Shown here in pieces: positions 9,064-18,285 of a DNA stretch of 64,000 nt. The stretch comes from Rickettsiales endosymbiont of Stachyamoeba lipophora (GTDB lineage Bacteria > Pseudomonadota > Alphaproteobacteria > Rickettsiales > 33-17), in the NCBI RefSeq assembly GCF_003932735.1, contig NZ_CP033611.1, positions 648,156 to 712,155 on the forward strand, read 5' to 3'. The stretch's first letter is position 1. Each line of letters opens with the position of its first letter. The notes under the pieces are model-generated. The model made no database searches, had not been told where the DNA came from, and saw only the letters and a list, made by a program, of their open reading frames with translations. A program made the translations under genes and the position numbers.

Positions 9064-10476
9064 ATGTCTATTTTAAATCGAATTAAGCCAGTGCTTATTT
9101 CTGGTAAAGAAGTTCTGCCTATTATTGAAGGTGGGAAAGGTATTGGTGTAAGTAATGGTGCAACCTCAGGGGCTTTTGCTGCAAGTGGCGCAACAGGAAC
9201 ATTTTCAGGAGTAAATGCAGACCGTTATGATGACCAAGGTAACCTCAAGCCAACTACATATAAGGGTACAACCCGTAAAGAAAAGCATGAAGAGCTCATA
9301 CAAATGGGTATTGAAGGTGGTATAACGCAAGCTAAAATTGCTTACGAAGCTTCAAATGGTAATGGCAGAATCCATGTAAACGTATTATGGGAAATGGGTG
9401 GGGCTGAAAGTATTTTAGAAGGAATTTTAGAAGGGACAAAAGGCTTAGTTAATGGTGTTACTTGCGGTGCAGGGATGCCATATCGAGTAGCTGAAATTGC
9501 TGAGAAATATAATGTATACTATTACCCAATTGTTTCTTCCATGCGCGCTTTCAGGGCATTGTGGAAAAGATCTTATCATAAATCGTCCAGGCTGCTTGGT
9601 GGGGTAGTATATGAAGATCCGTGGCTTGCAGGAGGACATAATGGTCTTTCCAATAGTGAGAATCCTCATGTACCAGAAAACCCTATGCCACGAGTAATAG
9701 AAATTAGAAAATTTATGAATGAGGTGGGACTTACAGATACTCCTATTATTATGGCAGGTGGAGTATGGCATCTTAATGAATGGAGTGATTGGTTAGATAA
9801 TCCAGAAATTGGCAATATTGCCTTCCAATTTGGTACGCGCCCAATTTTAACACAAGAAAGCCCGGTTTCAACTGCCTGGAAGAAAAAGTTATTAACCTTA
9901 AAACAAGGTGATATATTCTTAAATCAATTTAGCCCTACAGGCTTTTATTCTTCTGCTGTCAGAAATGATTTTATCGACGAACTAGATGCAAGAGCTAAAC
10001 GCCAAGTAGCATATGTTAGTAAAGCTAATGAAGAATTTAGTTATGAACTGAAAATTGGTGCACGTGGTAGATCTGTATTTATCAAACCTGAAAATGCAGC
10101 AAACGTTAATGAATGGGTTAACCAAGGATTTGATGAAGCGATGCGCACACCAGATGATACTTTGATCTTTGTTACCAAAGACAAAGCACAGCAACTTCTG
10201 CATGATCAAATTGATTGCATGGGATGTTTAAGCGCATGTAGATTTAGTAATTGGTGTGATAAAGAAGACCTAAATTATACTACCGGCAAAAAAGCTGACC
10301 CAAGAAGTTTTTGTATACAAAAAACCTTGCAAAAGGCAATTCATGGTGAAGATATTGAAAATCAACTGATGTTTTCAGGGCATAACGCTTATAGATTTGC
10401 AACTGATCCATTTTATAGCAATGGATTTGTTCCTACTGTAAAACAGTTAGTTGATCGTATCATGACAGGTGAGTAA
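9064..10476 (+). CDS. Nitronate monooxygenase-like flavoprotein
   Basis: About 470 residues, related to FMN-dependent nitronate monooxygenase/2-nitropropane dioxygenase TIM barrels. Visible features: E-G-G-K-G-I-G-V-S-N-G near the N-terminus, G-V-T-C-G-A-G-M-P-Y around residue 140, A-G-G-V-W near 240 and F-G-T-R-P-I-L-T-Q-E-S after it. A cysteine cluster C-M-G-C-L-S-A-C near residue 385 is unusual and could bind a metal. The upstream TTG at 9055 is possible, but ATG 9064 is chosen; no strong Shine-Dalgarno is seen. It is directly followed by yaaA with no gap. Reaction and substrate here are unproven. Confidence 0.75.
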   Translation: MSILNRIKPVLISGKEVLPIIEGGKGIGVSNGATSGAFAASGATGTFSGVNADRYDDQGNLKPTTYKGTTRKEKHEELIQMGIEGGITQAKIAYEASNGNGRIHVNVLWEMGGAESILEGILEGTKGLVNGVTCGAGMPYRVAEIAEKYNVYYYPIVSSMRAFRALWKRSYHKSSRLLGGVVYEDPWLAGGHNGLSNSENPHVPENPMPRVIEIRKFMNEVGLTDTPIIMAGGVWHLNEWSDWLDNPEIGNIAFQFGTRPILTQESPVSTAWKKKLLTLKQGDIFLNQFSPTGFYSSAVRNDFIDELDARAKRQVAYVSKANEEFSYELKIGARGRSVFIKPENAANVNEWVNQGFDEAMRTPDDTLIFVTKDKAQQLLHDQIDCMGCLSACRFSNWCDKEDLNYTTGKKADPRSFCIQKTLQKAIHGEDIENQLMFSGHNAYRFATDPFYSNGFVPTVKQLVDRIMTGE

Positions 10477-11238
10477 ATGCTTGCATTACTTTCTCCTGCT
10501 AAAACTCTTGATTATGAAAGTGGGTGTAATTTAAATTTACAACCCACTTTACCACAATTCTTAGAACGCACCTTACTATTAATTCGCAAGCTTAAAACCC
10601 AAAAGTTAGAAAATTTAATAGAGTTGATGGGGATTAGCCATAAGCTTGCCGAGCTAAATTACCAAAGATATCAACAGTTTAGTGAAGATTACCATAGTAA
10701 TCAATTATTGAGACCAGCATTACTTTGCTTTAAAGGGGATGTATATTTAGATCTTGAAGTGGATAATTATTCTCTACAAGATTTTGAATTTGCAAACCGC
10801 CATATAGCCATTCTCTCAGGGTTGTTTGGAATTCTAAAACCGCTTGATTTACTTTATCCTTATCGCTTAGAAATGGGTACGAATACTAAAGAATTAATCG
10901 GCCAAAGTTTATATCAATATTGGCAACAACCTATAACTGATTATGTGAATAACAATGCTGGAGATCTATTGATTAATCTGGCTTCACAAGAATATTTTGA
11001 AGTGATTAACTCTAAAGAATTAAAAGTAAAATTAATTAATATTAATTTTAAAGAAAACAAAGATGGTGCTTATAAAATTATCGGGATTCATGCAAAACGT
11101 GCCAGAGGGGCATTTGCTAATTGGCTAATCCGTAATCGAATCACTAAGCAAAAAGACCTAGAAAGTTTTCATGAAAAGGGGTATAAGTTTAATGAACAAC
11201 AGTCAGATAACAATAATTTAATATTTACCCGAGGTTAA
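10477..11238 (+). CDS. yaaA: Peroxide stress protein YaaA (DUF328)
   Basis: A 253-residue member of the YaaA/DUF328 family, which limits free iron and DNA damage under peroxide stress. The N-terminus L-A-L-L-S-P-A-K-T-L-D is the family hallmark, and the C-terminal H-A-K-R-A-R-G-A-F-A-N-W block is also typical. Its ATG follows the previous stop with no spacing, so it is probably co-translated with the flavoprotein. Length is normal. Confidence 0.92.
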   Translation: MLALLSPAKTLDYESGCNLNLQPTLPQFLERTLLLIRKLKTQKLENLIELMGISHKLAELNYQRYQQFSEDYHSNQLLRPALLCFKGDVYLDLEVDNYSLQDFEFANRHIAILSGLFGILKPLDLLYPYRLEMGTNTKELIGQSLYQYWQQPITDYVNNNAGDLLINLASQEYFEVINSKELKVKLININFKENKDGAYKIIGIHAKRARGAFANWLIRNRITKQKDLESFHEKGYKFNEQQSDNNNLIFTRG

Positions 11239-11246
11239 GGTTTATT

Positions 11247-11567
11247 ATGGCAAAAAATATAAATGATCAAGATTTTGAACAAGAAGTATTAAGTTCCTCT
11301 ACTCCTGTGTTAGTAGATTTTTGGGCTGAATGGTGTGGCCCATGCCGTCAATTAATTCCTATAATTGATGAAATTAGCAATGAAGTGAGCAACCTAAAAG
11401 TAGTTAAAGTTAATATTGATGAAAATCCTAATTCACCTCAAAACTATGGGGTAAGAGGGATACCAACTATGATGGTATTTAAAGATGGCAAACTTATTGA
11501 TACTAAAGTTGGTGCACTGCCAAAAAGTTCAATTTTAGATTGGCTTAAATCTCATAACATTGCTTAA
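11247..11567 (+). CDS. trxA: Thioredoxin
   Basis: A 106-residue thioredoxin, the general cytosolic disulfide reductase. The redox motif is W-C-G-P-C with cysteines 30 and 33. The cis-proline is in G-I-P-T-M (around residue 73). Length matches the single-domain family. It follows yaaA by 8 bp and overlaps the glutamine-synthetase-like gene by 8 bp, an oxidative-stress-flavoured group (flavoprotein, YaaA, thioredoxin). Confidence 0.96.
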   Translation: MAKNINDQDFEQEVLSSSTPVLVDFWAEWCGPCRQLIPIIDEISNEVSNLKVVKVNIDENPNSPQNYGVRGIPTMMVFKDGKLIDTKVGALPKSSILDWLKSHNIA

Positions 11568-12336
11568 ATATTATTCAATATTTCAAGAAAAATTTGGTTG
11601 CCAGATTAAATTCGGCATAGAGTATGAATTTTATTTCATCCCCTGCTCTGCTGAGTTTGATTTGGCAAGTTTCTTTAAAGCTTTTGAAAAAAGCTTTCCG
11701 GAATTTATAATTAAACCTGAAAAAGGTAAGTATCAATTTGAATTAATTAGTATTCCTTTTTTAAATCCTAACGCGCTAATCATCAAATTTAATCAGTTTA
11801 AAGAGAGCCTAAAAGTTGCTGCACAGAAAATACAAGCAACCTATCTTGAGTTAGCGGTGCCTTTTGAACATCAACCAAGCTCAGGGTTGCATGTGAATTT
11901 AAGTATTACTGATTTTGAATTTTTTACTCAAAATTTAGAAAATATTATTGGCGGCCTTTATCATAATTTACTTGCCACTTTAATATATTTTGCACCCTTC
12001 GAAGAAAATTATTTAAGATTTACCCGCAAAGAAATGGAAAATCCTTCGACCCTATCATGGGGAAGGAATAATCGGAGTGTTGCCATCAGAATACCAGTAA
12101 GCCAAAGAGAGCCAAAATTATTTAGAATTGAGCATCGGGTTGCATCCCCAAATGCCAAGCTTGAGCAGGTATTAGCAGCAATTATTTTTGCGATTATTAA
12201 TGGCATTGAACGGGCTATAAAACCTCCACAAGCCGTATATGGTATTGCACACTTAGAACAGTATAATCCGATTTTTCTACCAACCTCATTAACCGAAGCT
12301 AAATTAATAAATAAAAAGGCGAAAATTAAGCTTTGA
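11560..12336 (+). CDS. Short glutamine-synthetase-like protein
   Basis: About 258 residues resembling only the catalytic barrel of glutamine synthetase. Glutamate-rich metal-site strand G-I-E-Y-E-F-Y-F is near residue 20, the P-S-S-G-L-H-V-N-L-S ATP/metal loop near 110, W-G-R-N-N-R-S-V-A-I-R-I-P near 165, and R-I-E-H-R-V-A-S near 190. Full-length GS is about 450 residues with an N-terminal beta-grasp domain, which is absent here. The only start that keeps the first motif is TTG 11560, overlapping trxA; no clear ribosome site is seen. It may be a divergent gamma-glutamyl ligase or a relic; activity is uncertain. Confidence 0.7.
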   Translation: MLKYYSIFQEKFGCQIKFGIEYEFYFIPCSAEFDLASFFKAFEKSFPEFIIKPEKGKYQFELISIPFLNPNALIIKFNQFKESLKVAAQKIQATYLELAVPFEHQPSSGLHVNLSITDFEFFTQNLENIIGGLYHNLLATLIYFAPFEENYLRFTRKEMENPSTLSWGRNNRSVAIRIPVSQREPKLFRIEHRVASPNAKLEQVLAAIIFAIINGIERAIKPPQAVYGIAHLEQYNPIFLPTSLTEAKLINKKAKIKL

Positions 12337-12413
12337 TTTGCTTAAAACTATTTACATTTTAAGCTAAAGCACTAGAGTTGTAGTTAGTTTTATATCATGC
12401 TACGAGGAAAATA

Positions 12414-13865
12414 ATGGCCCTAAACTTAAATATTCCTGAAAATATAATTTTGAAGCCCACTATCACTGTGTTTGGTGTAGGAGGTGCTGGCTGCAATGCG
12501 GTTAACAATATGATTGAATCTAAATTAGATGGTGCAAATTTTATTGTAGCAAATACTGATGCACAGGCGCTTGAACATGCCAAAGTTGCTACAAAATTAC
12601 AATTAGGTGAGCACATTACTAGAGGTTTAGGTGCTGGGGCTTCCCCTGAAATAGGTGCCGCAGCTGCGGAAGAATCTGCCATTCAGATTGAAAGCCTGCT
12701 GGAAGGATCGAATATGGTATTTATTACCGCAGGAATGGGCGGAGGTACCGGTACTGGAGCCGCACCAGTAGTAGCCAAAATAGCTAAAGCCAAAGGGATT
12801 TTAACCGTAGGCGTGGTTACCAAACCTTTCCATTTTGAAGGTGCTCATCGGATGCGTTTAGCCGAAATGGGTTTAAAAGAATTAGAAAAGCATGTTGATA
12901 CTTTAATTGTCATTCCAAACCAAAATTTGTTTAGGGTGGCAAATGAGCGCACTACCTTTGCTGATGCCTTTAAAATAGCTGATGATGTGTTACATGCAGG
13001 AGTTAGAGGTGTTACAGATTTAATTACTATGCCAGGATTAATTAATTTAGATTTTGCAGATATCGTCACCATTATGAGCAAAATGGGTAAAGCAATGATG
13101 GGCACTGGAGAGGCAAAAGGCGACAATAGAGCCATTGTCGCAGCTGAAGCAGCCATCGCAAATCCATTGCTTGATCATAGCTCAATGAAAGGCGCAGCAG
13201 GTGTATTAATTAACATCAGTGGCGGCTATGATATGACCTTATTTGAAGTGGATGAGGCTGCTAATAGAATACGAGAAGAAGTAGAAGGCGATGCTAATAT
13301 CATTTTTGGTTCTGCTTTTAATCCAGCTCTTGAAGGAGTAATACGAATTACCGTGGTAGCTACAGGTATTGATCAATCGGCAAATAAAGTTGCATTAAAT
13401 ACTGCTGCAGTAGCTAATGATGATAACACCAGTGTACAAGAGCCTGAACAAGAATATGAGCAAAAAGAGCTAAAGCAAGAGCATATTCAGATTATTGAAG
13501 AGCAAGTAGAAATTGAAGAATTTAACCAAGAAGATGATGAATTGGCAAAACTAGAGGCACAGCTAATCAGCCAACATAATTTAGATGATATTCCGCATCC
13601 TGCAAAGATGAGTAATAGGCAGGAAATATCAACCGCCAATAGTAATTTAACTGCAAATGGTCTTAAAATAGAACCTAAAACTACTGCTCGTATTGAGGAA
13701 AGAAACCAGAAAAGTGGCGGATTATTTAGCAGATTTGCTAACTCTTTAGGCTTTGGAGCTACCCAGGAGATTAAAAGAGAAAAAATTAAAATCCAATCAG
13801 CTGAGTTTGAAGAAACGCCCGAAGATATAGAAATACCAGCATTTTTAAGAAGAAAAACAAAATAA
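12414..13865 (+). CDS. ftsZ: Cell division protein FtsZ
   Basis: The tubulin-like GTPase that forms the division ring. The tubulin signature G-G-G-T-G-T-G is at residues 109-115, and N-T-D-A occurs near 47-50. The globular domain ends near 320; a long acidic, glutamine-rich linker (about 330-460) leads to the conserved C-terminal peptide I-P-A-F-L-R-R, which binds FtsA and other anchors. ATG 12414 has a GAGGAAA ribosome site. Alphaproteobacterial FtsZ proteins often have long linkers, as here (483 residues). ftsA and ftsQ are not adjacent. Confidence 0.98.
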   Translation: MALNLNIPENIILKPTITVFGVGGAGCNAVNNMIESKLDGANFIVANTDAQALEHAKVATKLQLGEHITRGLGAGASPEIGAAAAEESAIQIESLLEGSNMVFITAGMGGGTGTGAAPVVAKIAKAKGILTVGVVTKPFHFEGAHRMRLAEMGLKELEKHVDTLIVIPNQNLFRVANERTTFADAFKIADDVLHAGVRGVTDLITMPGLINLDFADIVTIMSKMGKAMMGTGEAKGDNRAIVAAEAAIANPLLDHSSMKGAAGVLINISGGYDMTLFEVDEAANRIREEVEGDANIIFGSAFNPALEGVIRITVVATGIDQSANKVALNTAAVANDDNTSVQEPEQEYEQKELKQEHIQIIEEQVEIEEFNQEDDELAKLEAQLISQHNLDDIPHPAKMSNRQEISTANSNLTANGLKIEPKTTARIEERNQKSGGLFSRFANSLGFGATQEIKREKIKIQSAEFEETPEDIEIPAFLRRKTK

Positions 13866-13871
13866 AATTCA

Positions 13872-14963
13872 ATGAAACTTAAAACTACGCTTTTTACTTA
13901 TATAGCTCGCCAATATCTGGCGAGCTTAATGCTTGTGACTAGCATTGTTGCTTCGGTCATCTCGCTTGTTGATAGTTTAGAATTGGTTAGACGTTCTTAT
14001 GGAAAAATTTTACATCTAGAGAAAATTTTATACATTGTGTCTCTCCGGTTACCCTATACTTTACAAGAAATCCTGCCATTTATTTGCTTGATAGCTGCAA
14101 CTGTTTGCTATGCTAGATTATCGAGAAATAATGAATTGATTATTATGAGATCGGTAGGCTTATCAGGATGGCAATTTATGATGCCTACGCTTGTTACTAG
14201 CATTATATTGGGAACAATTTATGTATTGCTACTTACGCCTCTCACTTCTAAAATGTTTTATCAATCAGAGTTAATTGAAGATAGAATTATTCGTGGGCAA
14301 TTACCTCAAGTTTCTGCATTGATGTCAGGAATTTGGCTTAAAGATGAGCTGGATAACAAAATTAGTGTTATAAATGCTAAAAGCATTAACCCTAATTCAG
14401 ATGAATTAAAAGATATCAGTATCATTATTTGTAGTAAAGATTTTCAGTTCATTAAAAGAATAGATGCAGAAAGTGCTATTATAGAAAATGGTTACTGGAG
14501 ATTACCCTCAGCGAAAGTGACTACTGTTAATAAAATTAATGCTCAGCAATATAATATTAGAATGAGATCTAGCTTAACTATTGAAAAATTACAAGAAAGT
14601 TTTAATAAACCTAGCAACCTATCATTCTGGCAACTACCAAAATTTATTAGTAATATGAAGCAAGCTGGACTACCAGCAATTAGGCATTATCAATATTTTT
14701 TATCACTTTGTTTGCTGCCGTTACTGCTTGCTGCCATGTCAGTACTTGCCGTAGGATTTGCTACTAAAATTAGCAAAAGATTACAAAATAATATGGAAAT
14801 TTTTTGGGGCATTTTAATTAGTTTTGTAATTTACTTTATTAATCAAATTATAGGAGCATTAGGGCTTTCAGGAACTATACCTTTATTTTTATCGGTAGTA
14901 TTTCCAGTGGTAATAGCTTTTAGTGTGGCTGCTTTACTTATAGTATATCAGGAAGATGCATGA
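13872..14963 (+). CDS. lptG: LPS export permease LptG (YjgP/YjgQ family)
   Basis: An inner-membrane permease of the LptBFG transporter that extracts LPS and passes it to the periplasmic bridge. The 363 residues contain an N-terminal pair of membrane helices, a second pair near 60-125, a periplasmic beta domain (about 135-260) and a C-terminal pair (about 275-360). The N-terminal D-S-L-E-L-V-R-R fits LptG better than LptF, and the position directly before lptD matches the usual alphaproteobacterial order. Its stop overlaps the lptD ATG (ATGA, 4 bp). LptF would be encoded elsewhere. Confidence 0.82.
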   Translation: MKLKTTLFTYIARQYLASLMLVTSIVASVISLVDSLELVRRSYGKILHLEKILYIVSLRLPYTLQEILPFICLIAATVCYARLSRNNELIIMRSVGLSGWQFMMPTLVTSIILGTIYVLLLTPLTSKMFYQSELIEDRIIRGQLPQVSALMSGIWLKDELDNKISVINAKSINPNSDELKDISIIICSKDFQFIKRIDAESAIIENGYWRLPSAKVTTVNKINAQQYNIRMRSSLTIEKLQESFNKPSNLSFWQLPKFISNMKQAGLPAIRHYQYFLSLCLLPLLLAAMSVLAVGFATKISKRLQNNMEIFWGILISFVIYFINQIIGALGLSGTIPLFLSVVFPVVIAFSVAALLIVYQEDA

Positions 14964-17068
14964 ATAGATTTGTAAAATATTTGCTTAAAACTTTGCTATT
15001 ATGTACGGTTTTTAATAAGTCAATTATGGCTCTGCCAGATGACAAGATTACCATTAATGCAGATAAGATTGAGCATGATAGCCAATCAGATATAACTACT
15101 GCTACAGGCAGAGTGGAAATAGCATATGAAGGACGTATCTTAATTGCCGATAAGGTGATTTACTATAAAAATAGCGATTCAGCCTATGCTATTGGCAATG
15201 TAACTTTGTTAGATGAAAAGGGTAATATAGCTTTTGCTAATAAAGTAATTTTAACAGATAAATTAACCAAAGGATTAGTTAAAGCCATTGAAATCAGGTT
15301 GGCTAATAATGGTTATTTAAGAGCTAAATCTGCGATTAAAACTAATGCTGAGGATACTATATTTTATGACGGCAAATACACTGCCTGTAAGTGTAATGGC
15401 TTTGGGCCAATGTGGCAGATTAATTCTAAAAAATCATTAGTGCTTAATAAAGGTGAAACATTAAAGCACTATAATGCATGGTTTGAAATATATCATGCCC
15501 CAATATTCTATATACCTTATATTAGCCATCATGGACCTAAGGCTCAACGTAGAAGTGGGTTTTTAGTACCAAAATATGCGCATGGTACTCAATTGGGATG
15601 GTCCGTTAAAGTTCCTTATTATTTTAATATAGCTCCTAATAAAGATTTAATTACTAGTATTCAGTATTTTTCAATGGAAGAGCCAGTTTTATTTAATCAC
15701 GGCAGATGGCTCACCCCTCTAGGTAAAATTGAATTAAGACAGTCAATCACGAATCCTAAAAAAGACCCGGAATTCCCTAAAAAGCGCTTTAAAGGGCATG
15801 TTAATTTAATAGGCGATTTAAAATTTGAAAATGATTGGAACGCTTTTTTTGCATTTTACAAAGCTCATGATAAAACTTATTTGAAAAAATATTATATTGA
15901 TAATAGTGCTTCTTATTTAACTACACAGTTTTCTTTAGATAAGCTTGATAGATTTAATCGATATCAAGTGCATAGTTTTAAATATCAGGATTTAGCAGAA
16001 TTTCGTAGAGATTATCCGGCTGTATTACCTTTTGTTGATTTACAGCAACGTCATGAAATAAATGACAGACATTATTTAACTAATAATTTTAATGCTTTAA
16101 ATTTAATGAGAAAAGACGGAGTAGACGTAGTAAGATTTGTTAACGATGTACAACTTCATTCTCCTTATAAGCTAGATTCCGGTTTGCTAGTAAAGTTTAC
16201 TAATTCATTTAGGGTAGATTTTTATCATGTTAACCGAATGAATAAGCCTTATTCAACTACCAACGAAAAAATCAATGCCACCTTAGGAAGAGTAGTACCG
16301 CAAACTGCTGTTGATCTTTCCTATCCATTATCTAATGATAAAATGGTAATTACCCCACTTTTAAATTTAGTTTATAGCCCTTATGGCAATAATGATTTAC
16401 GTATTGCTAATGAGGATAGTAGCAATATTGAGCTTAATGATAGTAATCTTTTAAAACATAATCATTACCCAGGATTTGATAGAGTAGAAGGTGGTTTTAG
16501 AGCTATTTATGGAATTAATACTGATTTTAGAATAAATAATTATTATACCGGTGTAATGATAGGGCAGCTTTATCGCAAACGGGACAGAAGGTTATCTGCA
16601 GTATCCGGATTAAGTCGCAATAGTTCAGATTATGTAGGCAGAATTTATTTTAAGCCGCATGATAATATTGATATGTTCTATCGTTTTAGGTTGGATCAGC
16701 ATAATTTTCAATGGCATCGTAATGAACTAGAGTTAATATCAGACTTAAATCCTGTACATATGACAGTAAGATATAATGCGCTTGATCAAAAAGAAGAGAT
16801 AGCACTGAGAAAACAAAAATCGGTTTCTCTAGAAGGTGCGTATGATCTAACAAAATCCTTGGCAATTACCGGAGAAGCTCATAAGATTTTAACTAAAAGA
16901 ACTATTAGCCAAAATCGTGGGCTGGTAAGAGCAGGAGGAGGGTTTAATTTCAACGGTGATTGTATCATCTCAAGTTTTAATATAGCAAGAGACTTTACTA
17001 GAGACCGTGATAAGAAGCCTGAAACCTTATTAATGTTTAAGCTACAATTTAAAACTATAAATGATTAA
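14960..17068 (+). CDS. lptD: LPS assembly outer-membrane protein LptD
   Basis: LptD is the beta-barrel that inserts LPS into the outer leaflet. The 702-residue protein has an N-terminal signal sequence (about 1-24), an OstA/LptA-like beta-jellyroll (about 25-135, with repeats such as I-N-A-D-K-I and A-D-K-V-I-Y-Y) and a long barrel domain with R-R-S-G-F-L-V-P near residue 195. Two cysteines near residue 145 (C-K-C) are candidates for the disulfides found in LptD. It is translationally coupled to lptG and followed 5 bp later by surA, the chaperone for its folding. Confidence 0.92.
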   Translation: MNRFVKYLLKTLLLCTVFNKSIMALPDDKITINADKIEHDSQSDITTATGRVEIAYEGRILIADKVIYYKNSDSAYAIGNVTLLDEKGNIAFANKVILTDKLTKGLVKAIEIRLANNGYLRAKSAIKTNAEDTIFYDGKYTACKCNGFGPMWQINSKKSLVLNKGETLKHYNAWFEIYHAPIFYIPYISHHGPKAQRRSGFLVPKYAHGTQLGWSVKVPYYFNIAPNKDLITSIQYFSMEEPVLFNHGRWLTPLGKIELRQSITNPKKDPEFPKKRFKGHVNLIGDLKFENDWNAFFAFYKAHDKTYLKKYYIDNSASYLTTQFSLDKLDRFNRYQVHSFKYQDLAEFRRDYPAVLPFVDLQQRHEINDRHYLTNNFNALNLMRKDGVDVVRFVNDVQLHSPYKLDSGLLVKFTNSFRVDFYHVNRMNKPYSTTNEKINATLGRVVPQTAVDLSYPLSNDKMVITPLLNLVYSPYGNNDLRIANEDSSNIELNDSNLLKHNHYPGFDRVEGGFRAIYGINTDFRINNYYTGVMIGQLYRKRDRRLSAVSGLSRNSSDYVGRIYFKPHDNIDMFYRFRLDQHNFQWHRNELELISDLNPVHMTVRYNALDQKEEIALRKQKSVSLEGAYDLTKSLAITGEAHKILTKRTISQNRGLVRAGGGFNFNGDCIISSFNIARDFTRDRDKKPETLLMFKLQFKTIND

Positions 17069-17073
17069 AAGTT

Positions 17074-17931
17074 ATGATTAAATATGCGCTATTGCTAATT
17101 GCTTTATTGCTAAATTCTTTTGCCTTTGCATTAGAAAGTAACATTGCTGCAAATGTTGGTTCAATCGTTATTACTAATAACGATGTCAATGAACGGGTTA
17201 AACTTTTAACCAATCTAGTTAAAGAAAGTAAATATAAAAGCTTAGAACTAAAAAATGAGGCATTAGAACAATTAATTAGCGAGCAAGCTTATAACCAAAT
17301 TGCTGTTAAATACAAAATTACTTTATCCCCTATTGAAAAGGAAAATGCCATTAAAGTAATTGGCCAAAAATTTAATAGCAAAAATTTAACCGAGCTTGCG
17401 AATAAATATCACTTATCTTCAAAGCATTTAGAAGATCATTTATTATCGCAAACCTTATGGCAAAAAGTTATTTTATATGAAATCTCTCCTGACGTTAAAG
17501 TGAGCAATTCAGAAATTGAAAAAGCCCTTAATAACCCGGTGTTTATGCAGGTTACTTTTGTAAATTTGGATGCCAGCAACCTTAACGATAAACAAATTGC
17601 AGCATTAAAAAATGATAATAAAACCTGTGCAGATTTTATAAGTCTTGCCAAGCAATATAAGGCCAGTTTTGATGAATATAAAGATATGCCGCTTACGGAC
17701 TTAAGGGGAGAGTTTGCTCATAAGCTAGCAGAATTAAATGCTAGAGAGGTGGCAGAAGTAACTTTAGGTTCGGATAGGCAGCTACTGGCATTATGTGATA
17801 AAAGTATTAAGTTAAACGAAGCGCAGAAAAAGCAAGTTGCCAATCAGTTGAGAGAATCAAAAGCTGCTCTTAAAGCCCAGCAACTACTTGATAAAGCTAA
17901 AAGGGAATTGTACATTAAAATTTATCGTTAA
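17074..17931 (+). CDS. surA: SurA-like periplasmic chaperone, degenerate parvulin region
   Basis: A 285-residue exported protein with a signal peptide (about 1-20). Residues about 22-150 match the SurA N-terminal chaperone domain (N-I-A-A-N-V-G-S-I-V-I-T-N-N-D-V at its start, S-E-Q-A-Y-N-Q). Downstream, where SurA has a parvulin domain, only a weak, shortened equivalent is visible, without the R-H-I-L-I-type first strand. It probably works as a chaperone for outer-membrane proteins, LptD being the obvious client next door, rather than as an active proline isomerase. Its stop codon lies within a 24-bp palindrome. Confidence 0.8.
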   Translation: MIKYALLLIALLLNSFAFALESNIAANVGSIVITNNDVNERVKLLTNLVKESKYKSLELKNEALEQLISEQAYNQIAVKYKITLSPIEKENAIKVIGQKFNSKNLTELANKYHLSSKHLEDHLLSQTLWQKVILYEISPDVKVSNSEIEKALNNPVFMQVTFVNLDASNLNDKQIAALKNDNKTCADFISLAKQYKASFDEYKDMPLTDLRGEFAHKLAELNAREVAEVTLGSDRQLLALCDKSIKLNEAQKKQVANQLRESKAALKAQQLLDKAKRELYIKIYR

Positions 17932-17951
17932 TAATTAATATTAATTATTAA
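17928..17951. repeat. 24-bp AT-only perfect palindrome at the surA stop
   Basis: Bases 17928-17951 equal their own reverse complement and contain only A and T. The surA stop codon (17929-17931) lies inside. It is followed by A-A-A and, a few bases on, a short T run. It may act as a weak terminator or a protein-binding site; without G or C the RNA hairpin would be weak. Confidence 0.6.
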
Positions 17952-18285
17952 AAAGTTTTAAAAGACAAACTATATATTAGCACTTTACTGTAAATAATAA
18001 ATCTGCTGCTGTTTACTAATAAAGGCTTCCTTTTTTGGTTAAAGCATCTTCTTTTACATTTAAATCTATGTAGATCATATATATGAATTTCTTATATCGT
18101 CGCTTAATACTTAATATGTTTTGAGAAAAAAATTAAGGGTCGATAATGTTTAAAAATTATCGATATAATAGATAATAACATAACAAAATATACTCATCTC
18201 CTTTATTTAAAGGCTTTTTAGCTATTGCTATACGTATATAATAAATATATTTTTCATCAGCTATTGTAAAAAAGCCAAGTTGCTC
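17952..18285. other. Intergenic AT-rich region
   Basis: About 330 bp, strongly AT-rich, between convergent surA and the decayed U-box gene. No ORF with protein-like sequence was seen. Near its right end (about 18274-18284) the sequence keeps the Shine-Dalgarno-like boundary element A-G-G-A-G-C-A-A-C-T-T on the minus strand, as found before the U-box gene at 7208, another trace of tandem duplication. Confidence 0.5.
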
